Shown here piece after piece: positions 1-9,255 of a DNA stretch of 64,000 bases. A program made the position numbers and the translations under genes. The DNA comes from JAOTVV01 sp039591075 (lineage in GTDB: Bacteria; Gemmatimonadota; Gemmatimonadetes; Gemmatimonadales; GWC2-71-9): assembly GCA_039591075.1 (NCBI GenBank), contig JBDHEI010000001.1, positions 72,257 through 136,256 of the forward strand, in the 5' to 3' direction. The notes beneath the pieces are model-generated. The model searched no databases, was not told where the DNA came from, and was given only the letters and a program-made list of their open reading frames with translations. How positions within the stretch are numbered: position 1 is the first letter of the stretch; every line of letters starts with the position of its first letter.

Positions 1-2568
1 GGTGAAGCTGTACGAAAGCTGCGCATTCAGCCCAAATGTGAAGGCCTTTCGAAGCTGCGCAGTGATGCTGTAGTTGTACCCTTCCGAGGTGTTGTCGATG
101 ACGTAGATGCCCGCGCCGCCGTCGGAGTTCAGCTCATTGGCCCCGAACCCGCCGTAATACGGTCGCCCATCGGGCGCCGGCAGGTTGCGCACCGGCGCCA
201 CCAGATCGGCGTTCCGCATGAAGATGGAGTTGAGGTCTTTCCCGTAGATGAACTCTAGCGTCCCTAGGACGTCGCCCGGGAGTCGGTGATCGATGGCAAC
301 GTTCGTGGTCCACACCTGCGGCCACTTGAAGTTGGGATCCATGGCGTTCAGATCGAACGACTGTTGGAGGATGGCATCGTCGGACGTAGGGATCTGCGGC
401 ACGCCCTCGTTGCTGAAGGGTGCCCACAGATTTGGATTCGCACCCGGGTTGGAGATCACGTTCCCGACCCACACCATCGGTACCCGACCGGTGAAGATGC
501 CGGTGCCCCCGCGGATCTGCGTGCTGCGGTCCCCGGTCACGTCGTAATTGAATCCCACTCGCGGCGAGAACAGGGGTGTTATGCCAGGCAAGCTGGCCTG
601 GTCGACCGTCTCGGAACTGCCGTTCTCGTCCAGCGCAGTCAATGACGTGGAGAACGGATTCGCAACCGGGTCGGTGAAATACATCGGAAAGTCGACGCGC
701 ACGCCAGCCGTGAGGCTGAATCGATTCGTCAGGGCCAGCTCGTCCTGAACGTAGAGGCCCACCTGCCCGACGCTGATCTTCTCACCCTTGAACGGAACCG
801 TGGATGCCGTGGTGTACGATCGGAAATCGACCTGGCACGGGTCCACGGTCGGGTTGGTGGGAGGCGATCCGAACGGGTTGCACGGTGGGAGGCTGGGGTC
901 CGTGGCCTGGAAGAATTCGTCCAGCGACGAGAACGTCGTGCCTCCGGCGACCGCGACGACGGCCGGCAGGAAGAAGACCCCGTGCCGGAAGATGTTGAAC
1001 GAGTTGAAGAACGAGAACCGCTCGAAATTCGCGCCGAAGGTCAGCACGTGCCGACCGGTGAAGTAGCTGAAATTGTCGGTGAGCTGGAGAACGTCGGTAT
1101 CCAGGATGTTGTGGATCGAGAACGGCTCGTGACCGACCGTGGTGTAGGTGACGCCGCCCTCACCAATCTCGACGGTCGGGAAATCGGTGCTGAACGGCTC
1201 TCGGAAATCCCGGAATCGGTTATAGCTGGCGAAGAAGCGGTTCCCGAATCGGCCGAACAGGCTGTTGAGCTCCATCGCAAAGGAGTGCATCTCGTTGTTG
1301 ATGGCGTAGCCGGAATTCTGGAACGGGAGGCTGCTCGAGTTCGGTCCCCGCCCACTGTTGGCGAAGCTCAGAACGAACGGGTGTGGCGGCAGATCCCGCT
1401 TGGCGTCCAGGTAGTTGTAGCGGAGCCAGAAGCTGTTGTTGTCGTTGATGTTCCAGTCCAGCTTCGCGAGCAGCTTGTTGTTGTCGGTCTGGTGTACGAA
1501 CCCCTGATACGCCCCCGGGTCGTAGTTGTACGCCTGCATCATGCGATTCCGGATGGAGTCCATGATCGACGCCTGTACCCGCGAAATCCCGAGCCCGGAC
1601 GTGCCGGTGCTGGCCACGAAGTTCGTGCCCGGGTCATCGGTTCGCTCGATTTCCGCGTTCACGAAGAAGAACAGCTTGTCACGGATGATGGGCCCACCCA
1701 GGCTCGCGCCCGACTGCAAGAAGGTGAGGTCGGGGTTGGCGACCACCGGTGACCCGCTCACCTCGTTGCCCTGAAATGCCTGGCTGCGATAGAACGAGTA
1801 CACGGAACCGCGGACCTGATTGGTACCGCTCTTGGTGACCGTGTTGACGTTGGCGCCCGTGAACCCGCCCTGGCGCACGTCGAACGGCGCAATCGAGACC
1901 TGGACTTCCTCCACCGCATCGAACGGCACCGGCTCCGCGTTGGTCTGCCCGCCCGGGGCCGGGTCGTCCAGGCCGAACGAGTTGTTGAAGTAGGAGCCGT
2001 CCAGCGAGATGTTGTTATACAGCCAGTTCCGCCCGCCGAACGCGTAGTTGCCGTCGTTCCGCGGATCCATGCGGATGAGATCGCGCGTGCTCCGCTTGAT
2101 GGACGGCAGCAGGTTCACCTGATCGGGCCCGATGAACGTTGCGGCGCCGGTGCGATCCGCATTGAGGATTTCGTCCTCTTCGGCCGTCACCTGGATGGCC
2201 GCGAGCTGGATTGCCTGTGGCGCGAGGCGAAAGTCCAGCCGGAGGTTCTGTCCCAGGCTCACGACGACGTTCTGTTGTTCCTGTTGCGCATAGCCGATGA
2301 GCCGAACCGTCACCGTATACGGCCCGCCGACGCGCATGTTTGGGAGGTTGTACAGCCCCCCGGTTCGGACCACGGCCTGGTAACGGGTATTGGTCGGAAC
2401 GTGCACCGCCACTACCAGGGCTTCGGGGAGCGGATTCCCAAGCGTGTCTGTGACGATCCCGCTCATGGCCGCCGTCGTGACGCCTTGGGCGTCGAGGCTC
2501 CCGGCGGTCCATGCCAGCGCGCCCGCCACGAGCAACGCTGTCGAAAGTGTTCGACCGATCTTTGTCAT
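1..2568 (-). CDS. TonB-dependent receptor, Oar-like (C-terminus cut by window edge)
   Basis: Outer-membrane receptor for TonB-driven uptake or export-related transport; substrate not deducible. The frame is open for 856 codons from ATG at 2568 to base 1 with no stop, so the beta-barrel end lies outside the window. A signal peptide (MTKIGRTLSTALLVAGALAW) is followed by a carboxypeptidase-regulatory-like fold (about residues 32-110, GIVTDTLGNPLPEALV), then a plug region with SFGLDDPAPGGQTNAEPVPF and the segment VTKSGTNQVRGSVYSFYRS typical of Oar/carboxypeptidase-regulatory TonB receptors, then repeated aromatic beta-strands. It stands alone on the minus strand with a 319-bp leader region upstream. 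Confidence 0.92.
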   Translation of the reverse strand, partial: MTKIGRTLSTALLVAGALAWTAGSLDAQGVTTAAMSGIVTDTLGNPLPEALVVAVHVPTNTRYQAVVRTGGLYNLPNMRVGGPYTVTVRLIGYAQQEQQNVVVSLGQNLRLDFRLAPQAIQLAAIQVTAEEDEILNADRTGAATFIGPDQVNLLPSIKRSTRDLIRMDPRNDGNYAFGGRNWLYNNISLDGSYFNNSFGLDDPAPGGQTNAEPVPFDAVEEVQVSIAPFDVRQGGFTGANVNTVTKSGTNQVRGSVYSFYRSQAFQGNEVSGSPVVANPDLTFLQSGASLGGPIIRDKLFFFVNAEIERTDDPGTNFVASTGTSGLGISRVQASIMDSIRNRMMQAYNYDPGAYQGFVHQTDNNKLLAKLDWNINDNNSFWLRYNYLDAKRDLPPHPFVLSFANSGRGPNSSSLPFQNSGYAINNEMHSFAMELNSLFGRFGNRFFASYNRFRDFREPFSTDFPTVEIGEGGVTYTTVGHEPFSIHNILDTDVLQLTDNFSYFTGRHVLTFGANFERFSFFNSFNIFRHGVFFLPAVVAVAGGTTFSSLDEFFQATDPSLPPCNPFGSPPTNPTVDPCQVDFRSYTTASTVPFKGEKISVGQVGLYVQDELALTNRFSLTAGVRVDFPMYFTDPVANPFSTSLTALDENGSSETVDQASLPGITPLFSPRVGFNYDVTGDRSTQIRGGTGIFTGRVPMVWVGNVISNPGANPNLWAPFSNEGVPQIPTSDDAILQQSFDLNAMDPNFKWPQVWTTNVAIDHRLPGDVLGTLEFIYGKDLNSIFMRNADLVAPVRNLPAPDGRPYYGGFGANELNSDGGAGIYVIDNTSEGYNYSITAQLRKAFTFGLNAQLSYSFT

Positions 2569-2887
2569 GGGTGCTCCCTCACGAAGTATCGGGAATGATC
2601 ACCCCGCACCCCTGTTCGGGTGCCGGGAAAAAAGCGCTGACGCATGTGGAAGGAAGGAATCGCGCGCGCTCCCCACGTTCGCTGGCCGAGGCGCCAGAGA
2701 TGGGGCCTCAGTGAGCGGCGTTCTCACGGGCGAGAGATCGAGTGCCTGCCGGGAGGCGCGGATCATCCGCGCAAAGATATCCCGGGAAAGGGGTAGGGGC
2801 GAGTCCCGGCCGGCAAGGCCCGTTCGGGATAGGGACAACGGTTCTCGGCTCTGCCCGCTCAGCGCTTGACCCCCTTATCGTCCGCGC
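2569..2887. other. Intergenic region upstream of the TonB receptor
   Basis: Between the stop of the amidohydrolase and the start of the receptor, both on the minus strand, so it must hold the receptor's leader and probably its promoter. The only structure I see is an imperfect hairpin at about 2602-2627 (arms around GCACCC/GGGTGC) close to the receptor start. Short frames here have no recognisable protein character. I cannot place a promoter with confidence. Confidence 0.4.
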
Positions 2888-4162
2888 TCACTGCTCCACG
2901 ATCACCACCCCTCCTTTCATGACGAAGCGGACGTTCCTGAGCGCACCGATGTTTCGGGTGGGATCGCCATCCACTGCCACCAGGTCGGCCAGCAGCCCCG
3001 GCACAATGCGACCGCGGTCTTCGAGCCGCAGAATGCTCGCGTTGCCCGACGTCGCGGCGATGAGCGCGTCGCCCGGCGTCATCCCGTAGTCCACCATCAG
3101 CTGTAACTCGCGCACGTTGTCCCCGTGTGGATAGACTCCGACATCCCCCCCAAAACAGATCCGCACGCCAGCCGCGAGCGCTGCACGAAATGAGCGGCGC
3201 TTGGCTGCGACACGCTCGGGCTCCGGGTCGACGCCCTTGCGCCAGCCTGCGTATTGGGTGATGGCGTCGCCCGCCGCCAGCGTGGGGCAGAGCGCCACAC
3301 CCCGGTCCGCCATAAGGCGGAAAACCTCCGGCGTGCCCCCGTCGCCGTGCTCGATCGTCAGCACACCAGCAAGCGTCGCGCGTCGCATCCCTTCCGGCGT
3401 ACTCGCGTGGGCGGCAACGGGGCGGCCCGAGCTACCGGCAACCTCCACCGCAACACGCAACTCATCCTGCGTGAACGTGGGCGTGGCCAATCCGTCCGGA
3501 CCCCAGCGATAGTCGGCGTACACCTTCACCCAGTCCGCACCCCGACCGATTTGGTCCCGCACGACGCGCATCAGGTCATCCTGTCCATCGGCCTCTTCCG
3601 CACCCAAGGGCAGGGACCACTCCGGCGCACCCTTCGGTCCGTAGCTCCCGGTGCTCACAATGGCACGGCCGCTCACGAGAATCCGAGGTCCCGGAATGAT
3701 CCCCTGGTCGATCGCCTGCTTGATTCCCACGTCCGCGTATCCCGCTCCCTCGGTGCCGAGATCGCGGGCAGTGGTCACACCTGCCACGAGCGTGGCCCGT
3801 GCCGCCACAAGCGCCCGCGCGACGCGGAGGGCGAGTGGCTCCCGCAGCACCTGGTCGTTCCAGCTGGTCTCGTCATAGGGATGGAGCAGCAGGTGGGAGT
3901 GACCTTCGATGAAGCCTGGGAGCAACGTCGCACCAGTCAGCTCGATCACACGCGCCCCCGGCGGCCGCCGAATCGTTCCCCGGTGACCGGCAGCGGTGAT
4001 GACGCCGCCGGTGACGACCACCTCCCACCCTGTATGCAGTTCAGTGCCGTCGAAGACGCGCTCGGGAACGAGCACCAGTGGTTCTTGCGCCGCGATCTGC
4101 GAGACCGGTTGAGCCGAAAGGCAAGCGATGGCGAGAAGCCGCCGCATGATGCAGAGTGACAT
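2888..4162 (-). CDS. Secreted amidohydrolase, imidazolonepropionase-like
   Basis: Metal-dependent amidohydrolase of the imidazolonepropionase/prolidase-like group; the exact substrate is not readable. ATG 4162 is chosen because GGAGGT sits three bases upstream; ATG 4147 (MRRLLAIACLS) is possible, and the frame runs open further upstream without a plausible N-terminus. A signal peptide ends near IAAQE. Family marks in order: the metal-binding GHSHLLLH, VAAHAST, TIEHGDG and the late aspartate in CFGGDVGVYPHGDN, all expected for the TIM-barrel amidohydrolase fold. About 424 residues, normal for the family. It diverges from the di-haem gene at 4309, so 4163-4308 holds promoters for both. Confidence 0.9.
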   Translation of the reverse strand: MSLCIMRRLLAIACLSAQPVSQIAAQEPLVLVPERVFDGTELHTGWEVVVTGGVITAAGHRGTIRRPPGARVIELTGATLLPGFIEGHSHLLLHPYDETSWNDQVLREPLALRVARALVAARATLVAGVTTARDLGTEGAGYADVGIKQAIDQGIIPGPRILVSGRAIVSTGSYGPKGAPEWSLPLGAEEADGQDDLMRVVRDQIGRGADWVKVYADYRWGPDGLATPTFTQDELRVAVEVAGSSGRPVAAHASTPEGMRRATLAGVLTIEHGDGGTPEVFRLMADRGVALCPTLAAGDAITQYAGWRKGVDPEPERVAAKRRSFRAALAAGVRICFGGDVGVYPHGDNVRELQLMVDYGMTPGDALIAATSGNASILRLEDRGRIVPGLLADLVAVDGDPTRNIGALRNVRFVMKGGVVIVEQ

Positions 4163-4308
4163 GGGACCTCCGGGAATCCCGGGTCTGGATGCGGAGAACA
4201 TAGCAGTTCCGCTGACGGCCGGGGAGCGAACGGCACCAGGGCGAGACGACGTGGTGCGGTGCGGAGGCGTCACGCTATGTTATGTACCCACCTCTCGTGT
4301 GATGACCT

Positions 4309-5484
4309 ATGCCTCTCCGTCGTCTCTCCTTCATCGTTCCCACTCTCATGCTTGCGGTGATCGCCTGCACGCCGGAAGAGTCGCCTACTGCACAGCCAGG
4401 CGCGCCATTGCCGGGTCTAAGTGCTGAGGAGCTTGCGCGGTTTCGGACTGGGCAGGTCCACTTCAATCGGGTCTTCACCCCGGATGAGGGCCTGGGTCCA
4501 CTGTTCAACGAGAATCAGTGTGCCGCCTGCCACACGGATCCCGCATCTGGTGGTGGGGGCGGCGTGTTCGTGGTGAAGGCGACGCGGTTCACGCCTCCCG
4601 ATGTGTGCGACCGCCTCGAGTCCCACGGTGGCGAGAACGTCAGGCGCCAAGCCACGCCGCTCGCCCGCGCGCTCGGCATCGAACGCGAGCAGGTCCCGCC
4701 AGGAGCGACGGAGCAGGGACGCTTTACACCGACATTCCTGTTCGGGTTCGGGTTGGTCGAAGCGATCCCCGACCAATCGATCCTCGAGCGGGAGGATGTC
4801 GTCGACGCCGACGGTGACGGCATTTCGGGACGGGCGGGCCGCACGCCGACGGGCGTGTTAGGCCGGTTTGGACGCAAAGCCGAAGCGGCGACGCTGCGGG
4901 AATTCACGGACGGGGCACTGCGCTTCGAGATGGGACTGAGCACGCCACTCACGCCCACGGAGAGTGGCTACGGCGGTGCTGCGGCTCCGCCCGGTACCGA
5001 CCCGGTTCCGGAACCCGAGATCGATGACGTGGTACTCGACAGGCTCGTCGATTTCGTGCGGTTCCTGGCTCCCCCGGCTCGCTCCGACCGGGGGCAGGCA
5101 CACCGGGACTCGGTGGCGCGGGGCGAGCGGCTCTTTGCGTCACTCGGCTGCGTCGGGTGCCATGTGCCGTCGATGACGACCGGCGAGAGCGAAGTGGGTG
5201 CGATCGACCGGAAGCCGGTGTTCCTCTACTCGGATCTCTTGTTGCACGATCTCGGTCTGGAGGTGGCCGATGTCTGCGGCATAGCCGCCGCACCTTCGGA
5301 AGTGCGAACCGAGATCCTCATGGGACTGCGGTTTCGGGATGAGTACATGCACGATGGGCGGTCTCACGATCTCGACGACGCCGTCATGCGTCATGGCGGC
5401 GAAGCCCAACGCACCCGTGATGCGTTTGCCGAGCTCGGCACGCGAGCGCGGCTCTTCTTGATGGTGTTCCTCAACTCGCTCTGA
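4309..5484 (+). CDS. Di-haem oxidoreductase, DUF1111 (putative peroxidase-like) lipoprotein
   Basis: 391 residues. The N-terminus is a lipoprotein signal with lipobox AVIAC, so the protein is probably tethered to a membrane outside the cytoplasm. Two c-type haem sites are visible: ENQCAACHTD near residue 70 and SLGCVGCHVPS in the C-terminal third. The segment GLGPLFNENQCAACH and VDADGDGISGRAGR are typical of the DUF1111/di-haem 'thiol oxidoreductase' family. Redox role is inferred from the family; no partner is encoded next to it. A secreted protein of unknown function follows 78 bp downstream on the same strand. Confidence 0.9.
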   Translation: MPLRRLSFIVPTLMLAVIACTPEESPTAQPGAPLPGLSAEELARFRTGQVHFNRVFTPDEGLGPLFNENQCAACHTDPASGGGGGVFVVKATRFTPPDVCDRLESHGGENVRRQATPLARALGIEREQVPPGATEQGRFTPTFLFGFGLVEAIPDQSILEREDVVDADGDGISGRAGRTPTGVLGRFGRKAEAATLREFTDGALRFEMGLSTPLTPTESGYGGAAAPPGTDPVPEPEIDDVVLDRLVDFVRFLAPPARSDRGQAHRDSVARGERLFASLGCVGCHVPSMTTGESEVGAIDRKPVFLYSDLLLHDLGLEVADVCGIAAAPSEVRTEILMGLRFRDEYMHDGRSHDLDDAVMRHGGEAQRTRDAFAELGTRARLFLMVFLNSL

Positions 5485-5562
5485 TCTCCGACCCTCACCG
5501 AGAAATGGAACTCCGCCGCCACTCCGAGGGTTTCACCTAGCGGACTCGAACACAGGAAGAAC

Positions 5563-6711
5563 GTGACCCAAGCCTGGCATAGCGTCGTCAACCGAGTGAC
5601 CGTCACTGCGGTGACGCTCGCCGTTGTGGTGAGCCTCGTTCCGCAAGTCGTCGCGTCGCAAGAGCCTCCGCCGGAGGAACGGGAGAGGCGGCGGGGGGAG
5701 ATGCCGAGGCCTCCAACGCCGGAACCGTCTCCGAACCGAACCTGGCAGGTTCGGGCATCTCCGCAGGCCAACCTCTGGTTCCATTCCCTGGCCGTGATCG
5801 CCGCCGATCAGCCGGGACCGCTCGGTTTGTACAGTGCCGAGTACGCTCGCCACGTGCGCGAGGTGAAGCAGGAGCGTGGAGTGTACCCCACGCCGCTCGA
5901 CTCCATCGCGTCGGACCTGCGCGCAGCGATTGGTGACGGGCGCACGCTCGAGTCGCTGCATTTCGTGCCGCTCTATTTTCCGGATGCCACGCCCGAGCGG
6001 ATGTTCCGGGCGCTCATGGCCGTGGCCAAACGCCGCACCAACGACTCGGCGTTGGCGGGGCGGGACGTCCGCTTCGGGGCGGCGGTTATGGCGCAGGCGT
6101 TCGAGGACGGTAAGGCCCGGCGGCTCCTGGAGCGGTTGGCGGGAGTAGTCGAGCGTGAATGGACCCTGTTCTACCGCCAGTACTGGGAGGACACGCGGGC
6201 CCACGAGGATTCCACTGCGGCGGCCATGCAGGCGCTGTGGGAGCGGGATCTCGCCCCGGGCCTCCAACCGTTGCTGGAGCGGCGCCGGCTCACAGGTGGC
6301 ATCGTCATGCCGTCGCCGGCACTCGGGCCCGAGGGTCGGATCGTCGACGTGCGGGAACTGGACGCGGGTGATCAAGTGGTGGCGGTGCAGGAGCCACTGC
6401 TCGCCACCGGGCCGGACGCGGCCGTGTTCGCGTTCTTGAAGGAGCTGTGTTTCCTGTTGGTTGACGACAGGAAGCTCAATCCCGATTCGCTCACGGTGGA
6501 CGAACGGGAAGACCTGCGGCGGACGGCCGCGGTGCGGTGCGGGGCGCTGCTTCTGGAGTTCTACGCTCCGGCGCAGGTTGGTCGCTACCGGCGGGCCTTC
6601 CTCGATGCAGTGGGGGCCGAAGAAAGCACCACCGTGGCCGCATTCGAGCGGGTGTACTTTCTCGATCCTGCTCTCTACCGGCGTCTCCGCGATCAGATCC
6701 GGAGCAGGTAA
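5563..6711 (+). CDS. Hypothetical secreted protein
   Basis: 382 residues, not recognised. The GTG start is supported by AGGAAG four bases upstream. An N-terminal hydrophobic stretch (TVTAVTLAVVVSLVPQVVAS) looks like a signal peptide, followed by a Pro/Glu/Arg-rich linker, then a mostly helical, charged domain without cysteines arranged as a cofactor site. Same strand as the DUF1111 gene, with a 78-bp gap, so co-transcription is possible. The following TonB-like gene starts about 45 bp after its stop. No catalytic motif is apparent to me. Confidence 0.75.
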   Translation: MTQAWHSVVNRVTVTAVTLAVVVSLVPQVVASQEPPPEERERRRGEMPRPPTPEPSPNRTWQVRASPQANLWFHSLAVIAADQPGPLGLYSAEYARHVREVKQERGVYPTPLDSIASDLRAAIGDGRTLESLHFVPLYFPDATPERMFRALMAVAKRRTNDSALAGRDVRFGAAVMAQAFEDGKARRLLERLAGVVEREWTLFYRQYWEDTRAHEDSTAAAMQALWERDLAPGLQPLLERRRLTGGIVMPSPALGPEGRIVDVRELDAGDQVVAVQEPLLATGPDAAVFAFLKELCFLLVDDRKLNPDSLTVDEREDLRRTAAVRCGALLLEFYAPAQVGRYRRAFLDAVGAEESTTVAAFERVYFLDPALYRRLRDQIRSR

Positions 6712-6755
6712 GGGGCAGCCCGAGGCACACCTTGACACGCGTAAAGCGTTATCCC

Positions 6756-7508
6756 ATGGCACGGCTCCCCCGGTCAGATCGCCGGTACGGGGCTGGGGTG
6801 ATCCTGGCGGCGGCCTTTCACGTCATCGCCGTGATCCTGCTGGTCGTCTCGCTGACCGACCCCTACCAGGCCGGGACGGAAAGACCCGGTGTGGCAGGTG
6901 GTGGTGGTGGTGGCGGCGGCGGGCGAAGCGTTCAGTACGTCCAACTCCCACCGTCGTCGACGGCCGGCGTACCCACAGCCCGTCGAGCATCAGTCCCGGC
7001 TGCGTCGACCGAGCTCGAGCTGCCACGACCGACGACCGAGACCGAGGAGCAGCCGGAGGCGATTCCGGTGACGAACGCCGATCCGGCAACCCTGTTCAAC
7101 GAGCGCACGACAAGTCTCCTGACACTTGGCCCAGGGTCGGGGACGGGCGTCGGTCCCGGATCGGGTGCGGGGATCGGTGGTGGGACTGGAACTGGACGCG
7201 GAACCGGGGTGGGGAGCGGTATCGGTCCAGGCAGCGGTGACGGTGCTGCGGTGTACGCCCCCGAGCCGCGAGCCATCATCTATCCGTATGAGGCGCCGCC
7301 CGCCTCGATCCGTGGCGGACGGTTCCGCATCCGGTTCTGGGTTGACGCGCGCGGGCGCGTGGACAAGGTCGAAATCGAGCCGGAGATCCAAGATCCAGCG
7401 TTCCGACGCAAGCTCCTCGATCGGGTCTCGTCGTGGACCTTCTATCCGGCGCGCACGATCGACGGCAAGCCGGTTGCCGGGCAATTGGTGATCACCTACT
7501 CGCCCTAG
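6756..7508 (+). CDS. TonB-family energy transducer protein
   Basis: About 250 residues. One N-terminal membrane segment (GVILAAAFHVIAVILLVVSL), a periplasmic spacer with a nine-glycine run and an unusual Gly-Xaa dipeptide stretch (about 7132-7245), and a C-terminal TonB-like fold (FRIRFWVDARGRVDKVEIEP ... WTFYPARTIDGKPVAGQ). The family couples inner-membrane proton motive force to outer-membrane receptors; no ExbB/ExbD is nearby. Start choice is uncertain: ATG 6756 has no clear ribosome site, while an in-frame TTG at 6732 lies behind a weak GAGG. The frame also runs open into the upstream gene, which I ignore. Confidence 0.82.
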   Translation: MARLPRSDRRYGAGVILAAAFHVIAVILLVVSLTDPYQAGTERPGVAGGGGGGGGGRSVQYVQLPPSSTAGVPTARRASVPAASTELELPRPTTETEEQPEAIPVTNADPATLFNERTTSLLTLGPGSGTGVGPGSGAGIGGGTGTGRGTGVGSGIGPGSGDGAAVYAPEPRAIIYPYEAPPASIRGGRFRIRFWVDARGRVDKVEIEPEIQDPAFRRKLLDRVSSWTFYPARTIDGKPVAGQLVITYSP

Positions 7509-7574
7509 CGGAGGTCGCGGAGCCTCCGCGCGACGTCGGTGGCGGCTCTTGTGACAGTGGCACCCCTAACGCGA

Positions 7575-7590
7575 TGTGAGCCACATCACC
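7575..7590. promoter_or_regulatory. CRP/FNR-like palindrome upstream of the bactofilin gene
   Basis: TGTGA, six bases, TCACC: nine of ten positions match the TGTGA-N6-TCACA consensus of CRP-type regulators, embedded in GATGTG-AGC-CACATC. It lies about 80 bp before the bactofilin ATG. One match of this length can occur by chance, and I see no convincing promoter boxes beside it. Confidence 0.3.
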
Positions 7591-7670
7591 CCTTCCACAC
7601 TCGGACCCACGTACCTTGGCACGAGTCCCCAGCGCATTCGAACCAGCAGGCCTCAGTGGAGGCAAGTGCC

Positions 7671-8165
7671 ATGACAGTCTTCAGCGCGGGCAAGAACGGC
7701 TCTCGGTTTGCCTTTCTCCCCGATACGACCGGACAGGGCGTCCCGCTGTCCATCCTGGCCCACGGTGTGCGACTCACGGGCACACTCGAGACGTCGGGTG
7801 TGGTGCGCGTGGAGGGAGAGGTGAACGGGGACCTGCGTGTGAAGGGTGGGCAGGTGCTCGTCGCGGCCGGTGGTCTGGTGGAGGGTGATGTCGAGGCTGC
7901 GCTGGCCGTCGTTGCCGGCGAGGTCCGCGGCCACATCGTGGCCGAGGAGTTGGTGGAGTTGAAGACGGGCAGCACGGTGCACGGGGATATCACGACGCCG
8001 CGCATCAGCGTCGAAGACGGGGGTGCGGTCAACGGAACGCTGCGGATGACCGGTCAGCGTCAACAGGGGAACGGCCGGACGTCAACCTCGAAGAGCGCCA
8101 ATGTAGCCGGAGCGAACGGGGATGCGATCGCCATTCAAGAGGGATTGGCAATCGCGCAGCCCTAA
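7671..8165 (+). CDS. Bactofilin (polymer-forming cytoskeletal protein)
   Basis: 164 residues from ATG 7671, chosen because GGAGG sits eight bases upstream and because the bactofilin core begins soon after. The core (about residues 25-120) shows the repeating hydrophobic/glycine right-handed beta-helix pattern: GTLETSGVVRVEGEVNGDL, AGGLVEGDVEAALAVVAGEV, RGHIVAEELVELKTGSTVHG. Bactofilins self-assemble into filaments or membrane-associated scaffolds without nucleotide. The C-terminus is a low-complexity Thr/Ser/Asn/Ala tail. It precedes the CigR-like gene by 44 bp on the same strand. Confidence 0.9.
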   Translation: MTVFSAGKNGSRFAFLPDTTGQGVPLSILAHGVRLTGTLETSGVVRVEGEVNGDLRVKGGQVLVAAGGLVEGDVEAALAVVAGEVRGHIVAEELVELKTGSTVHGDITTPRISVEDGGAVNGTLRMTGQRQQGNGRTSTSKSANVAGANGDAIAIQEGLAIAQP

Positions 8166-8209
8166 CAGACGTTCGCCCTGGAGCACTGTCAGCGGGCAGG
8201 AGGCAGGTC

Positions 8210-8605
8210 ATGCATCGTAGCACTATTGTTCTGGGCGCTGCCGTTGGCGCGTTACTGGTGATGCCGCCGGCCGCGGCCGCTCAGCAGGACAAGAAGGGGA
8301 AGACCCAGGGGCCGACCGTCGAGGTCGCCGCGTCTGTGAGTTTTTCCGTGACTGAGCGGCGGATCATCGCGGAGTACTTCGCCGGTCACCGGCACAATCC
8401 TCAGCCCTTGCCGCCCGGGATTGCCAAGAACCTCGCGCGGGGCAAGCCACTCCCGCCGGGAATCGCCAAGCGGCAGCTACCTGATGGTCTGGTTGCGCAA
8501 CTCCCGCGGCGGGCGGGTGTCGAACTGGCGATCTTTGGAGATCGGGTCGTGCTGCTCGAAGCCAGCGGCCTCGTCGTGGACGTGCTCGAAGGCGTCTTCC
8601 GCTAA
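8210..8605 (+). CDS. CigR-like small secreted protein
   Basis: 131 residues with a signal peptide ending in PAAAAQQ. The middle carries the near-duplicate QPLPPGIAKNLARGKPLPPGIAK, the hallmark of the CigR/RcnB-like family of small envelope proteins whose function outside Salmonella is not established. AGGAGG lies seven bases before ATG. It probably forms a unit with the upstream bactofilin and is followed by a strong hairpin. Confidence 0.75.
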   Translation: MHRSTIVLGAAVGALLVMPPAAAAQQDKKGKTQGPTVEVAASVSFSVTERRIIAEYFAGHRHNPQPLPPGIAKNLARGKPLPPGIAKRQLPDGLVAQLPRRAGVELAIFGDRVVLLEASGLVVDVLEGVFR

Positions 8606-8636
8606 CTGGTGGACCGGTTGCACCCAGCGGACTGAT

Positions 8637-8664
8637 GAGCGCCCGGCGTTACGGCCGGGCGCTC
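8637..8664 (+). terminator. Perfect hairpin after the CigR-like gene
   Basis: Eleven-base-pair perfect stem GAGCGCCCGGC / GCCGGGCGCTC with a six-base loop, followed by GTGTTT. It lies 32 bp after the stop at 8605 and before the convergent gene at 8735, so it could terminate from either side. Confidence 0.75.
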
Positions 8665-8734
8665 GTGTTTCGGGGTATGGCGTTCGGGACCTCCAGCGTG
8701 AAGCTCTCGGCGACTCGTTACCACCGTCCGGGGC

Positions 8735-9043
8735 TCATGGCCCCCGCTTCAGAACCAACCGCTCGACGTCTGGGTCGTACGTGACCAGGACGACTTCCCG
8801 GGGCTCGATGGTCACCGATGCGTCGAGCCCCAGCGGCGCCCGGCCACTCTCCCCGATCGGGGTAAACACTGCTCGCAGAGCGTGGGTGCCGGGGGACAGC
8901 GGGAGCTGGCGGAAGACGTAGAGAGGCCGATCCTCGCGTGCTCCCGTAGCGCGCACCGTATCGTCTACGACCGGCGAACCGTCCAGGGTGACCTCGAGCC
9001 GCCACGGCTGGAGCCGTCGCTCGCAGATCTCATCGCGCCGCAT
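8735..9043 (-). CDS. Hypothetical protein downstream of otsA (start uncertain)
   Basis: The C-terminal part (RLEVTLDGSPVVDDTVRATG, RPLYVFRQLPLSPGTH, VLVTYDPDVERLVLKRG) has the character of a beta-sandwich envelope protein and is unlikely to be random. I place the start at ATG 9043 because upstream sequence in this frame is Arg/Lys/Pro-rich and unlike a protein. However, the frame stays open to a GTG at 9259 that overlaps the otsA stop as GTGA, so translational coupling to otsA from there is a real alternative. No membrane segment is found in this frame. Confidence 0.5.
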   Translation of the reverse strand: MRRDEICERRLQPWRLEVTLDGSPVVDDTVRATGAREDRPLYVFRQLPLSPGTHALRAVFTPIGESGRAPLGLDASVTIEPREVVLVTYDPDVERLVLKRGP

Positions 9044-9255
9044 CGGCGCACCGCGTTCCGTGGAGTGATGGCCGGAGTAGCGCTCCTCGTGGCGAGCCTG
9101 GCGCTTGCACCGTCGGGGACACCCGGGTTTGTCCTGGGTCTCACCTCGGTCTTCCGGTCGCCGTAGCGCCGATCGAGCGGCTTTCGCCCACCGGCCGAGG
9201 CTCAGATTTTCGACCAGCCAAAACGTCCGACGTCTCTTCCTGTACTGCGGAGCAC

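Noticed and set aside
2599..2838. 79-residue minus frame in the gap before the TonB receptor
   Set aside because: No ribosome site and no protein-like pattern; probably chance.
7132..7245. Glycine-dipeptide run in the TonB-like protein as a possible DNA repeat element
   Set aside because: Ordinary low-complexity periplasmic spacer; units are irregular.
8882..9166. Plus frame with a hydrophobic stretch (VMAGVALLVASLALAP) opposite the gene after otsA
   Set aside because: The antisense frame has better protein character; the hydrophobic stretch has no plausible start and sits at the C-terminus. Left as a caveat to that gene.
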